From positions 1-7,300 of the forward strand of contig CACXEL010000287.1 of assembly GCA_902766655.1 (NCBI GenBank): a DNA stretch of 7,300 bases, given 5' to 3'. Source of the stretch: an uncultured Lachnospiraceae bacterium. Its GTDB lineage: Bacteria > Bacillota > Clostridia > Lachnospirales > Lachnospiraceae. Below the pieces are notes generated by a model that worked only from the letters and a program-made list of their open reading frames with translations, was not told the origin of the DNA and did not search any database. Made by a program: the position numbers and the translations under genes. Of this stretch, positions 1-6,735 are shown piece by piece (position 1 is the stretch's first letter; each line of letters opens with the position of its first letter).

Positions 1-1269
1 GCCGACCTCCACCTGATCGGCAAGGACATCATCCGCTTCCATACCATCTACTGGCCGATTTTCCTCATGAGCCTGGAGGAACCGCTTCCCAAGCAGGTCT
101 TCGGACACCCCTGGCTGCTCCAGTCAGGCGGCAAGATGTCCAAGTCCAAGGGCAACGTCCTCTACGCGGACGACCTGGTCTCCATCTTCGGCGTGGACGC
201 GGTCCGCTACTTCGTCCTGCATGAGATGCCCTTCGAGAACGATGGCGTCATTTCCTGGGACCTCATGGTCGAGCGCATGAACTCCGACCTGGCCAACACC
301 CTGGGCAACCTGGTCAACCGCACCATCGCCATGAGCAACAAGTACTTCGGCGGCGTGGTGGAAAATAAAGACAACGAGGTGGACAACGAGTTCGACGAGT
401 CCCTCAAGAACGTGATCCGCGGCACCCTGGTCAAGGTGGTGGGCGATATGGACCATCTCCGCGTTGCCGACGCGCTGACGGACATCTTCACCCTCTTCAA
501 GCGCTGCAACAAGTACATCGATGAGACCGAGCCGTGGAAGCTGGCCAAGGATCCGGCCTGCGCAGACCGCCTCAGCACCGTCCTCTACAACCTCCTGGAC
601 GGCATCGAGACCGGCGCCACCCTCCTGGCCCCCTTCATGCCCGAGACCGCGGAGCGGATCTTCAGGCAGATCAACGCCGGCCCTGTCCCCTACGACAGGC
701 TGGACAACGACGGCAACTATCCGTCCGGCAACAAGGTCACGGATACGCCCGAGATCCTCTTCGCCAGGATGAAGCTGGAGGACATCCAGCCCAGGATCGA
801 CGAGATCGAGGCTGCCCAGAGAAAGGCTGCCGGTATCCCGGAGGAGCCCAAGGCGGAGGAAGCTCCGGCCAAGGAAGCTCCGGCTGAGGCTGCCGCACCC
901 GCCGAGGCTGAGGCGCCTGCCGTAGAGCACAAGGAAACGATCACCTACGACGATTTCGCCAGGTGTGAATTCAGAATCGGCGAGATCCTGGAGTGCAAGG
1001 AGGTGCCCAAGTCCAGAAAGCTCCTGGTCAGCCAGGTAAAGATCGGCGACAACGAGGTGGTCCAGATCTGCTCCGGCCTCCGTCCCCAGTACACACCGGA
1101 GATGATGGTCGGCAAGAAGGTCATGGTCATCACCAACCTGGCCCCGCGCAAGATGGCCGGCCTTGACTCCTGCGGCATGCTGCTGGCTGCCGAGGGCCCG
1201 GACGGCACCATTTCCCTCATGACCACCGACAAGGCCGATGAGATTCCGGGCGGTTCCGAGATCGGCTGA
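1..1269 (+). CDS. metG: Methionyl-tRNA synthetase, C-terminal part (start lies left of window)
   Basis: This enzyme charges tRNA-Met with methionine in the cytoplasm, using ATP. The frame is open from base 1, so the start codon and most of the N-terminal Rossmann domain lie outside. The visible 422 codons begin at ADLHLIGKDIIRFHTIYWP, a conserved metG block, followed by the KMSKS loop (GGKMSKSKGN; KMSKS at bases 133-147) that binds ATP. An alpha-helical anticodon-binding domain follows (DLANTLGNLVNRT), then an Ala/Pro/Glu-rich linker (about 835-935). The last ~105 residues are a Trbp111/EMAP-II-like tRNA-binding OB fold (FRIGEILECKEVPKSRKLLV, ICSGLRPQYTPE, NLAPRKMAGLDSCGMLLAA), which in this family aids tRNA binding and dimerisation. 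The stop TGA is followed 29 bases later by a terminator-like hairpin. The family assignment is very secure. The linker is low-complexity and contains a 15-base-period repeat. Confidence 0.96.
   Translation, partial: ADLHLIGKDIIRFHTIYWPIFLMSLEEPLPKQVFGHPWLLQSGGKMSKSKGNVLYADDLVSIFGVDAVRYFVLHEMPFENDGVISWDLMVERMNSDLANTLGNLVNRTIAMSNKYFGGVVENKDNEVDNEFDESLKNVIRGTLVKVVGDMDHLRVADALTDIFTLFKRCNKYIDETEPWKLAKDPACADRLSTVLYNLLDGIETGATLLAPFMPETAERIFRQINAGPVPYDRLDNDGNYPSGNKVTDTPEILFARMKLEDIQPRIDEIEAAQRKAAGIPEEPKAEEAPAKEAPAEAAAPAEAEAPAVEHKETITYDDFARCEFRIGEILECKEVPKSRKLLVSQVKIGDNEVVQICSGLRPQYTPEMMVGKKVMVITNLAPRKMAGLDSCGMLLAAEGPDGTISLMTTDKADEIPGGSEIG
858..884 (+). repeat. Short direct repeat in the metG linker
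   Basis: GGAAGCTCCGGC occurs at 858-869 and again at 873-884, a 15-base period that keeps the reading frame and encodes EAPAK/EAPAE. It lies in the Ala/Pro/Glu-rich linker between the anticodon-binding and tRNA-binding domains of metG, and probably arose by slippage. Confidence 0.75.
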
Positions 1270-1298
1270 GAGGCGTGACGAACAGAACTTAAGACTAT

Positions 1299-1332
1299 GC
1301 CCCCTTCGGCGGATGCCGGAGGGGGCCTTTTT
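1299..1332 (+). terminator. Rho-independent terminator (or attenuator) between metG and tatD
   Basis: The stem GCCCCCTTCGGC (1299-1310) pairs with GCCGGAGGGGGC (1315-1326): 12 pairs with one G-U wobble and a GGAT loop. It is followed by C and five Ts (1328-1332). This is a textbook intrinsic terminator for metG. The tatD ribosome binding site GGAGG starts at the very next base (1333), so tatD has no room for its own promoter between the two. Expression of tatD would need read-through or a promoter inside metG. Confidence 0.8.
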
Positions 1333-1343
1333 GGAGGAAATCC

Positions 1344-2174
1344 ATGATATTTGACACCCATGCCCATTATGACGACAAGGCCTTCGATGAGGACCGGGAG
1401 GAAATCCTGGCCGCTCTCCATCCGGCCGGGATCGGTCTTGCGGCGGACGTGGCGGCCTCCCGGGATTCCCTGGAGCGGGTGCTCTCGCTCGCGCACGGCC
1501 ATGATTTCATTTACGCGGTGCTTGGGCTCCACCCGGACTACGCATCAGAGCTCGATGAGGAGACCATCGCCTGTCTGGAGCGGGACCTGGCGGACCCCAA
1601 GGTGGTGGCTGTGGGCGAGATCGGTCTCGACTACTACTGGAACAAGGCCAGCCGGGAGGTCCAGGCGGCGGCCTTCCGCACCCAGATCGACCTGGCCCTC
1701 TCCCGCCGCATGCCCATCGTGATCCACTCGCGGGAGGCGGCCCAGGATACGCTTGCAATCGTGCGCGAAAAGTACGGCCGCGGCACGGCCGGCGCCGCAC
1801 TGGAACAGAAGGGCGTCATGCACTGCTACAGCTATTCGGTGGAGCAGGCCCGGATCTATACCCGGGAGCTGGGCTTCTACCTGGGCATCGGCGGCGTCGT
1901 GACCTTCAAAAATGCCCGGAAGCTCAAGGAGGTGGTGGCCGACACAGACCTGGACTTCCTGGTCCTCGAGACCGACTGCCCATACCTGGCCCCGGTCCCC
2001 TTCCGTGGCAAGCGCAATTCCTCCCTCCTCCTGCCCTATGTGGTCCGGGCCATCGCGGAAATCAAAGGTGTGACGCCGGAGGAGGTGGAGGCCAGGACGG
2101 AGGCCAACGCACGGCGTATGTACGGGCTCGATGGGCGGCAGAGCAGGGTGCCGGGCTCCGGATCGAAAGGCTGA
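1344..2174 (+). CDS. tatD: TatD family metal-dependent DNase/hydrolase
   Basis: A cytoplasmic TIM-barrel metallohydrolase of the TatD/YcfH/YabD group. Characterised members are Mg/Mn-dependent DNases acting on DNA 3' ends, linked to repair and DNA degradation. The family's metal ligands are visible: H6 and H8 (FDTHAHYD), E92 (GEIGLDYYW), H128 (IVIHSREA), H160 (GVMHCYS) and D211 (LETDCPYLAP). The protein is 276 residues, slightly longer than the usual ~255-265, because of a short polar tail (GRQSRVPGSGSKG). The common RGKRNEP loop here reads RGKRNSS, with the Glu-Pro replaced by Ser-Ser. The start is set by GGAGG at 1333-1337, six bases before ATG. The metG-tatD order is common in Firmicutes, where rnmV and ksgA often follow, but they are absent here. 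No signal peptide is seen. The exact substrate cannot be read from sequence. Confidence 0.94.
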   Translation: MIFDTHAHYDDKAFDEDREEILAALHPAGIGLAADVAASRDSLERVLSLAHGHDFIYAVLGLHPDYASELDEETIACLERDLADPKVVAVGEIGLDYYWNKASREVQAAAFRTQIDLALSRRMPIVIHSREAAQDTLAIVREKYGRGTAGAALEQKGVMHCYSYSVEQARIYTRELGFYLGIGGVVTFKNARKLKEVVADTDLDFLVLETDCPYLAPVPFRGKRNSSLLLPYVVRAIAEIKGVTPEEVEARTEANARRMYGLDGRQSRVPGSGSKG

Positions 2175-2262
2175 GCATCCTCCTTTCGGGCAGCCAAAGG
2201 CGCTGGGCGCCTCATCCCTTCGGGAACTGCGGACAAAGCCCGGGCACTGCCGGCCCATGACT

Positions 2263-2281
2263 AAGGATGCGCTGCATCCTT
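2263..2281. repeat. Perfect inverted repeat downstream of tatD
   Basis: AAGGATGC (2263-2270), loop GCT and GCATCCTT (2274-2281) form a perfect 8-bp hairpin. It is followed by CCCCAGG rather than Ts, so it is not a classical intrinsic terminator. It may end or stabilise the tatD transcript. Confidence 0.5.
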
Positions 2282-2295
2282 CCCCAGGGGTAAGA

Positions 2296-2314
2296 TTTGT
2301 CGATTATAGACAAA
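2296..2314. promoter_or_regulatory. 19-bp dyad, possible operator upstream of ade
   Basis: TTTGTC (2296-2301) and GACAAA (2309-2314) are exact reverse complements separated by GATTATA, centred in an AT-rich stretch. The left arm overlaps a weak -35 candidate, TTGTCG (2297-2302), which is 17 bases from AAAAAT (2320-2325). Size and position fit a dimeric repressor site. It does not match the Bacillus PurR box or the Rex box as I know them, so the regulator is unknown. Confidence 0.4.
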
Positions 2315-2420
2315 ACATCAAAAATAATCTACCCATATCATGGGAAAAGTGATAAAATATAGACCAACTATAAGGATTTCAAGGCGGGCGACCCCACACT
2401 GAAAATCTTTGTCCGGATGG

Positions 2421-2457
2421 GCGCACGCTGGAAGAGCATTGTTCGGCGTGCGCTTTT
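2421..2457 (+). terminator. Terminator-like hairpin inside the ade leader
   Basis: GCGCACGCTGGA (2421-2432) pairs with TTCGGCGTGCGC (2442-2453), 12 pairs with two G-U wobbles, around a nine-base loop, and is followed by TTTT (2454-2457). The eight outermost pairs are all Watson-Crick. It lies ~145 bases before the ade start codon, so it would stop transcripts before the gene unless it is prevented from forming. Alternatively it is the real end of an upstream transcript. The short U-run keeps confidence moderate. Confidence 0.55.
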
Positions 2458-2604
2458 GTGCGTTCAGCATGTCAACTGCGGGGCCCCCAGCGGAGGAGGG
2501 AAAAGGTCTCCGGCGGCTGCCGGTTATTCCGATCCCCGCGGCCGGCCTTCAGGGAGGACTGGCAACGGGGAAGGTGTTCATGATCCGGAAGGGAGATAGC
2601 TGTT

Positions 2605-4311
2605 ATGAAGCTTGAAAAGTATCTGGGCTGTTCCAAGGCTGCCAGAGGATTGATCAAATCGGATCTGGTGCTGAAGAACGCCAAAATAGTAAATGTATTC
2701 ACGGACCGTGTCGAGGAGGGCAACGTCGCCATCAAGAACGGCATGATCGTCGGGATCGGAGATGGCTTCGAGGGCAAGGAGGAGATCGACCTTAAGGGCC
2801 AGTATCTGACCAGCGGCTTCATCAACGCCCACCTCCATCTGGAGTCCACGCTGGTGAACCCCCAGAACCTGATCTCCCAGGCGGCCAGGCACGGGACCAC
2901 AACGTTTATCGTGGATCCCCACGAGGCGGCCAACGTTTCCGGCCAGGCGGGCATCGATTACCTGCTGGACCAGACCCAGGATTCGCCGGCCCACGTGTAC
3001 GTCATGATCGCTTCCTGCGTGCCCGCCTCACCCATCGACGACAACGGCTTCAAGCTGACCGCCGAGGAAATGAAGCCCTACATTTCCAACCGCCGCGTCC
3101 TGGGCCTGGGCGAAGTCATGAGCTTCCCGGAGGTCATCAACGGCGACCCGGAAATGAACGCCAAGCTGGAGCTTTTTGACGGCAAGGTCAAGGACGGCCA
3201 CGCCCCTGACCTGACGGACAGGGAGCTGGCGGCCTACGTCATAGCCGGCATCACCACCGACCACGAGGGCACCACCTACGAGTACGTCATGAAGGAGCGG
3301 GCCATGGGCATGACCTGCCATATCCGGGAGGGGAGTGCGGCCCGCAATCTCGAGATGATCATCAAGGGCATTGTGGAGAACAACACCAACACCGAAGGCT
3401 TCTGCTTCTGTACCGATGACAAGCATATCGAGGACATCATGCGCGAGGGCGAGATCGACCACAACGTCCGCAAGGCGGTCTCCATGGGCATCAGCCCCAT
3501 CGCGGCGGTCAAGATGGCCACGATCCAGGCCGCCCGCTGCTACGGCCTGCGCAGGACCGGCGCCGTGGCTCCCGGCTATGATGCCGATCTGGTGGTCTGG
3601 GATTCCCTCAAGGACTTCAACGCCCAGATGGTCTTCTACAACGGCGAGCGCATCGACAGCAGGCTCAAGGTCGAGCCCAAGCCTGTCCCGGAGGTCCTGC
3701 TGAATACGGTCCACCTGGGTGATATCGACCCGGCCAAGCTCAATGTGCCTGCCGACGGCAAGCCCTATCCGGTCCTCAAGATGATTCCCGGCCAGATCGT
3801 CACCAAATGTGATTACCAGGTCCTGCCAGGAAAGGATGGCTTTTTCGTTCCCGACGGGAAGCTGGAGAAGATCGCGGTCTTTGAGCGCCACCATGCCACG
3901 GGCAAGGTAGGCGCGGGCGTGGTCGAGGGCTACAATTTAAAGGGAGGTGCCATCGCTTCCTCGGTCTCCCACGACAGCCACAATATTATCGTCATCGGTG
4001 ACAACGACCGGGATATCCTGCTGGCAGTCAATGAGCTGGCCAGGGTGGGCGGCGGTTACACCATCGTCCAGGACGGACAGGTCTTCGATACGCTGGAGCT
4101 GCCGATCATGGGCCTCATTTCCGACAAGAGCTACAGCTTTGTGTCCAAGAAGCTCAAAAAGATGATCAACCGGGCCCACAAGATGGGTGTTCCCAAGGAC
4201 ATGGATCCCTTCATCACCCTCTCCTTCATGGCGCTGACGGTCATCCCGGAGATCCGCTGCACGCCCAGGGGCATGTACTCCGTGACGGAGGGTGCTTTCC
4301 TGGACAAGTGA
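2605..4311 (+). CDS. ade: Adenine deaminase
   Basis: This cytoplasmic amidohydrolase converts adenine and water to hypoxanthine and ammonia (EC 3.5.4.2), feeding adenine into purine salvage. At 568 residues it matches the family length. The bacterial-type Ade motifs run in order: the metal-binding H76-x-H78 (FINAHLHLEST), GTTTFIVDPHEAANVSG (~97-113), IASCVPAS, the LGEVMSFPEV block with E170, DGHAP with H199, GITTDHEGTT (~215-224), HIREGSAARNL, and the FCTDD block with D271/D272. GAVAPGYDADLVVWD closes the amidohydrolase fold. The C-terminal Ade-specific domain follows (HHATGKVGAGVVEGY, GGAIASSVSHDSHNIIVIG, LPIMGLISD, PFITLSFMALTVIPEI). Binuclear Fe or Mn is expected from the family. A GGAAGGGAG ribosome binding site (2587-2595) lies nine bases before ATG. 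It is probably monocistronic, with a structured leader upstream. Confidence 0.97.
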   Translation: MKLEKYLGCSKAARGLIKSDLVLKNAKIVNVFTDRVEEGNVAIKNGMIVGIGDGFEGKEEIDLKGQYLTSGFINAHLHLESTLVNPQNLISQAARHGTTTFIVDPHEAANVSGQAGIDYLLDQTQDSPAHVYVMIASCVPASPIDDNGFKLTAEEMKPYISNRRVLGLGEVMSFPEVINGDPEMNAKLELFDGKVKDGHAPDLTDRELAAYVIAGITTDHEGTTYEYVMKERAMGMTCHIREGSAARNLEMIIKGIVENNTNTEGFCFCTDDKHIEDIMREGEIDHNVRKAVSMGISPIAAVKMATIQAARCYGLRRTGAVAPGYDADLVVWDSLKDFNAQMVFYNGERIDSRLKVEPKPVPEVLLNTVHLGDIDPAKLNVPADGKPYPVLKMIPGQIVTKCDYQVLPGKDGFFVPDGKLEKIAVFERHHATGKVGAGVVEGYNLKGGAIASSVSHDSHNIIVIGDNDRDILLAVNELARVGGGYTIVQDGQVFDTLELPIMGLISDKSYSFVSKKLKKMINRAHKMGVPKDMDPFITLSFMALTVIPEIRCTPRGMYSVTEGAFLDK

Positions 4312-4561
4312 AAAGCGGGAGCGGCAGGGTGTTCAGGGCCGGCCGGACCGCAGGGAGTCTTTCCGGACGTGTGAAGAACGGGGGAGGGTAAGTGCTTCGC
4401 CCGGCTTCGGCAGGGCACCTGGCTCTTGAAAAGGTGATAAAGATTTCCGCGGAGCGGCGGCCCGGATGCAACAATGTTTACAAATATCGAATTTATAGTA
4501 TAATTAGGAGAAGGGGACCTGCCCCGGAGAACTGTAAGAGGTCAGGCTGAAGGAGTTCAAA
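4312..4561 (+). other. 250-base gap between ade and glgB
   Basis: No gene is seen. The first ~150 bases are GC-rich. They contain a small stem GCCC-g-GC / GC-a-GGGC (4399-4416) closed by a C(UUCG)G tetraloop, which is very stable but has no U-run after it, so it is at best a weak ade terminator. CACCT (4416-4420) can alternatively pair with AGGTG (4432-4436). The last ~90 bases are AT-rich and carry the glgB promoter. Confidence 0.55.
4477..4504 (+). promoter_or_regulatory. Sigma-A (sigma-70) type promoter for glgB
   Basis: TTTACA (4477-4482) and a perfect TATAAT (4499-4504) are 16 bases apart in an AT-rich island inside GC-rich DNA. Transcription should begin near 4511, giving a ~50-base leader. 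Its first bases can fold as GGGG-ACCTG-CCCC (4513-4525), which could protect the 5' end. The ribosome binding site AAGGAG (4550-4555) lies six bases before the glgB ATG. Position and consensus match are both strong. Confidence 0.82.
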
Positions 4562-6532
4562 ATGAATAATATTTACGAATTTACAGAGATGGACCAGTAC
4601 TATTTCGGGCACGCCACCCACTACGATCTTTATAACAAGCTGGGCGCGCATCCCGTCAACATTGACGGTGTGGAGGGCACTTATTTTGCGGTCTGGGCCC
4701 CCAACGCGCAGCGCGTGTCGGTCATCGGCGAATTCAACGGATGGGATACCGAGGCCAACATCATGGCTGACGAGGACGCCATCGGCGTCTGGCAGACCTT
4801 TATCCCCGGAGCCCGGGCCGGCCAGATGTACAAATATTTTATCATCGGCTACAGCGGAGAGCACCTCTACAAGGCCGATCCCTTCGCCAACCAGGCCGAA
4901 TTCAGGCCGGGCACCGCTTCCGTCATCGCGGACCTTCGGAACCTCAAGTGGACCGACGACGCCTGGATGAAGAAGCGCAAGGACTTTGACGTGAACACCT
5001 CCCCCATGTGCATCTACGAGTGCCACATCGGGTCCTGGATGAAGCATCCGGAGATCGACGGGGTCCCCGAGGGCTTCTACAATTACAGGGAGTTCGCCGA
5101 GCGGGCTGCCGACTACCTCAAGGAGATGGGCTACACCCATATCGAGCTCATGGGCATCGCCGAGCACCCCTTCGACGGGTCCTGGGGCTACCAGGTCACC
5201 GGCTATTTCGCACCGACCTCCCGGTACGGAACTCCGGAAGACTTCCAGTACATGATCAACTATTTCCACAGGAAGGGGATCGGCGTCATCCTTGACTGGG
5301 TGCCGGCCCACTTCCCCAAGGACGAGGCCGGTTTGGCCAAGTTCGACGGGACCGAGCTCTATGAGCACAAGGACCCGCGCCAGGGCGAGCACCCGGACTG
5401 GGGCACCAAGATCTTCAACTACGGCCGCCCGGAGGTCAAGAACTTCCTCCTGGCCAACGCTCTCTACTGGATCGAGTTCTTCCATGTGGACGGCCTGCGC
5501 GTCGACGCCGTGGCCTCCATGCTCTACCTGGACTACGGCAAGAAGGACGGCCAGTGGGTCGCCAACAAGTACGGTGAAAATAAGAACCTGGAGGCTATTG
5601 AGCTCTTCCACCATCTGAATACCCTGATCCTCGGCCGCAACAAGGGCGCGGTCATGATCGCCGAAGAGTCCACCGCCTGGCCGCACGTGACCGGCGACGT
5701 GGAGAAGGACGGTGGCCTGGGCTTCTCCCTCAAGTGGAACATGGGCTGGATGAACGATTTCCTGGAGTATATGAAGCTGGATCCGCTTTTCCGCCGGGGA
5801 AATCACTACAAGATGACCTTCTCCACCTCCTACGCATACAGCGAGCGCTACATTCTGGTCCTCTCCCACGATGAGGTCGTCCACCTCAAGTGCTCCATGT
5901 GGTCCAAGATGCCGGGCATTTACGAGGACAAGTTCTCCAATCTCCGGGCGGCCTACACCTACATGATGGGCCATCCGGGCAAGAAGCTCCTCTTCATGGG
6001 CCAGGAGTTTGGCCAGCAGCGGGAGTGGAGCGAGGCCCGCGAGCTCGACTGGTTCCTCCTTGGCCAGGACCTGAACCGCCAGCTCCAGGACTACGTCCGC
6101 GACCTGTGGCACATCTATGCCAAGTATCCGGCGGTCTACGCCACCGACAACGATCCCCACGGCTTCGTATGGATCAACGCAGACGATATGGACAGGAGCA
6201 TTTACAGCTTCGTCCGCCGGTCCCCGGACGGCAAGAAGAATCTTCTCTTCGTGCTCAACATGACGCCGATGGCCCGCCCCGACTACCGGGTCGGATGCCT
6301 CAAGAAGGCCACCTACAAGCTGATCCTCAACTCCATGGATCCCAAGTACGGCGGCGACGCCCCCAGGTCCAGGAAGTCCTACACCTCCGTCAAGGAAGAG
6401 TGCGACGGCAAGCCCTACTCCATCGCCTACGACCTGCCGGCCTACGGCTGCGCGGTCTTCGTCTACGACGATCCGGATCCGGACAAGAAGAAGAAGGGGA
6501 AGAAGGCAGGCAAGAAGAGCGGAAAGAAGTGA
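4562..6532 (+). CDS. glgB: 1,4-alpha-glucan (glycogen) branching enzyme
   Basis: This GH13 enzyme cuts alpha-1,4-glucan chains and re-attaches them through alpha-1,6 bonds, creating glycogen branches (EC 2.4.1.18). An N-terminal CBM48 domain (~28-125) contains YFAVWAPNAQRVSVIGEFNGW. The catalytic barrel shows the four GH13 regions: ILDWVPAHF (D245, H250), GLRVDAVAS (nucleophile D315), MIAEEST (acid/base E368) and LSHDEVVH (D437). The C-terminal beta domain ends near residue 635. At 656 residues it resembles Bacillus-type enzymes and lacks the longer N-terminus of the E. coli type. The usual HGKGS after SHDEVV reads HLKCS here. A tail of DDPDPD then DKKKKGKKAGKKSGKK extends past the fold. The gene has its own promoter and stands alone, with no glgC, glgA or glgP in the window. 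Confidence 0.97.
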   Translation: MNNIYEFTEMDQYYFGHATHYDLYNKLGAHPVNIDGVEGTYFAVWAPNAQRVSVIGEFNGWDTEANIMADEDAIGVWQTFIPGARAGQMYKYFIIGYSGEHLYKADPFANQAEFRPGTASVIADLRNLKWTDDAWMKKRKDFDVNTSPMCIYECHIGSWMKHPEIDGVPEGFYNYREFAERAADYLKEMGYTHIELMGIAEHPFDGSWGYQVTGYFAPTSRYGTPEDFQYMINYFHRKGIGVILDWVPAHFPKDEAGLAKFDGTELYEHKDPRQGEHPDWGTKIFNYGRPEVKNFLLANALYWIEFFHVDGLRVDAVASMLYLDYGKKDGQWVANKYGENKNLEAIELFHHLNTLILGRNKGAVMIAEESTAWPHVTGDVEKDGGLGFSLKWNMGWMNDFLEYMKLDPLFRRGNHYKMTFSTSYAYSERYILVLSHDEVVHLKCSMWSKMPGIYEDKFSNLRAAYTYMMGHPGKKLLFMGQEFGQQREWSEARELDWFLLGQDLNRQLQDYVRDLWHIYAKYPAVYATDNDPHGFVWINADDMDRSIYSFVRRSPDGKKNLLFVLNMTPMARPDYRVGCLKKATYKLILNSMDPKYGGDAPRSRKSYTSVKEECDGKPYSIAYDLPAYGCAVFVYDDPDPDKKKKGKKAGKKSGKK

Positions 6533-6582
6533 TTGGAAGGATACTTCTGACAAGCGTATACAGATTAAGAAGTGAGGAAGAC

Positions 6583-6620
6583 CCCCGCGCCGGAAAGGCC
6601 GGGGCGCATAAGACAGTTTT
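6583..6620 (+). terminator. Probable glgB terminator
   Basis: About 50 bases after the glgB stop, CCCCG-c-GCC (6583-6591) pairs with GGCCGGGG (6597-6604) around GGAAA, with one bulged C. An alternative pairing is GCGCC (6587-6591) with GGCGC (6603-6607). The U-rich part (TTTT at 6617-6620, then ATAGTTTT) begins ~10 bases after the stem, so this is an imperfect intrinsic terminator. Confidence 0.5.
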
Positions 6621-6628
6621 ATAGTTTT

Positions 6629-6666
6629 CAGGAAATGGCATGATCTTCTGGTCATGCCATTTCCTG
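6629..6666. repeat. Perfect 15-bp inverted repeat (hairpin)
   Basis: CAGGAAATGGCATGA (6629-6643) and TCATGCCATTTCCTG (6652-6666) are exact complements around the loop TCTTCTGG. No U-run follows on either strand, so it is not a standard intrinsic terminator. It sits at the border between glgB and the mobile-element debris. It could be a U-less terminator, a small transposon-like element, or the scar of an element end. Confidence 0.85.
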
Positions 6667-6735
6667 TGTCATCAGTTCATTCAGTGGGATAAAACAAATC
6701 AGATCATAGCAGATATGGATGCTCTGACAGCGTTT

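Larger units (their letters stand above)
2175..2604 (+). other. 430-base gene-free region: tatD trailer, candidate promoter and ade leader
   Basis: No convincing gene lies here. The first ~110 bases hold two hairpins: AGGCGC/GCGCCT with loop TGG (2198-2212) and AAGGATGC/GCATCCTT (2263-2281). Bases ~2290-2375 are AT-rich and are the likely promoter region, with a 19-bp dyad at 2296-2314. The TATAGAC heptamer occurs at 2305-2311 and 2358-2364. From ~2372 the sequence becomes GC-rich and highly foldable: a stem at 2372-2410, a terminator-like hairpin at 2421-2457, and CCGGC/GCCGG with loop GGCT at 2510-2523. The start of ade follows. A Shine-Dalgarno-like GGAGGAGGG (2492-2500) has no start codon suitably placed after it. 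Confidence 0.6.

Noticed and set aside
124..930. Long minus-strand frames opposite metG, tatD and ade (also 1545-2258 and 3028-3894)
   Set aside because: All are mirror frames of real genes, with biased composition, no family resemblance, and no ribosome binding or promoter logic.
2340..2420. Purine riboswitch upstream of adenine deaminase
   Set aside because: The conserved loop and junction sequences of the purine aptamer are not present by eye. GEMM, THF and ZTP cores were also not recognised. The region is therefore reported only as an uncharacterised leader.
2409..2615. Small plus-strand frame (TTG start) in the ade leader
   Set aside because: No ribosome binding site before it, unremarkable composition, and it runs through the terminator-like hairpin and over the ade start. 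A leader peptide was considered but no run of regulatory codons is present.
4399..4416. C(UUCG)G hairpin as the ade terminator
   Set aside because: The stem is short with a G-A mismatch and has no U-run after it, so it is noted only as structure in the gap.
4493..6655. A 720-codon minus-strand open frame covering glgB
   Set aside because: It is the antisense shadow of a GC-rich, codon-biased gene. The product is a Val/Gly/Leu-rich low-complexity chain with no recognisable domain, while the plus strand encodes full-length GlgB with all catalytic motifs.
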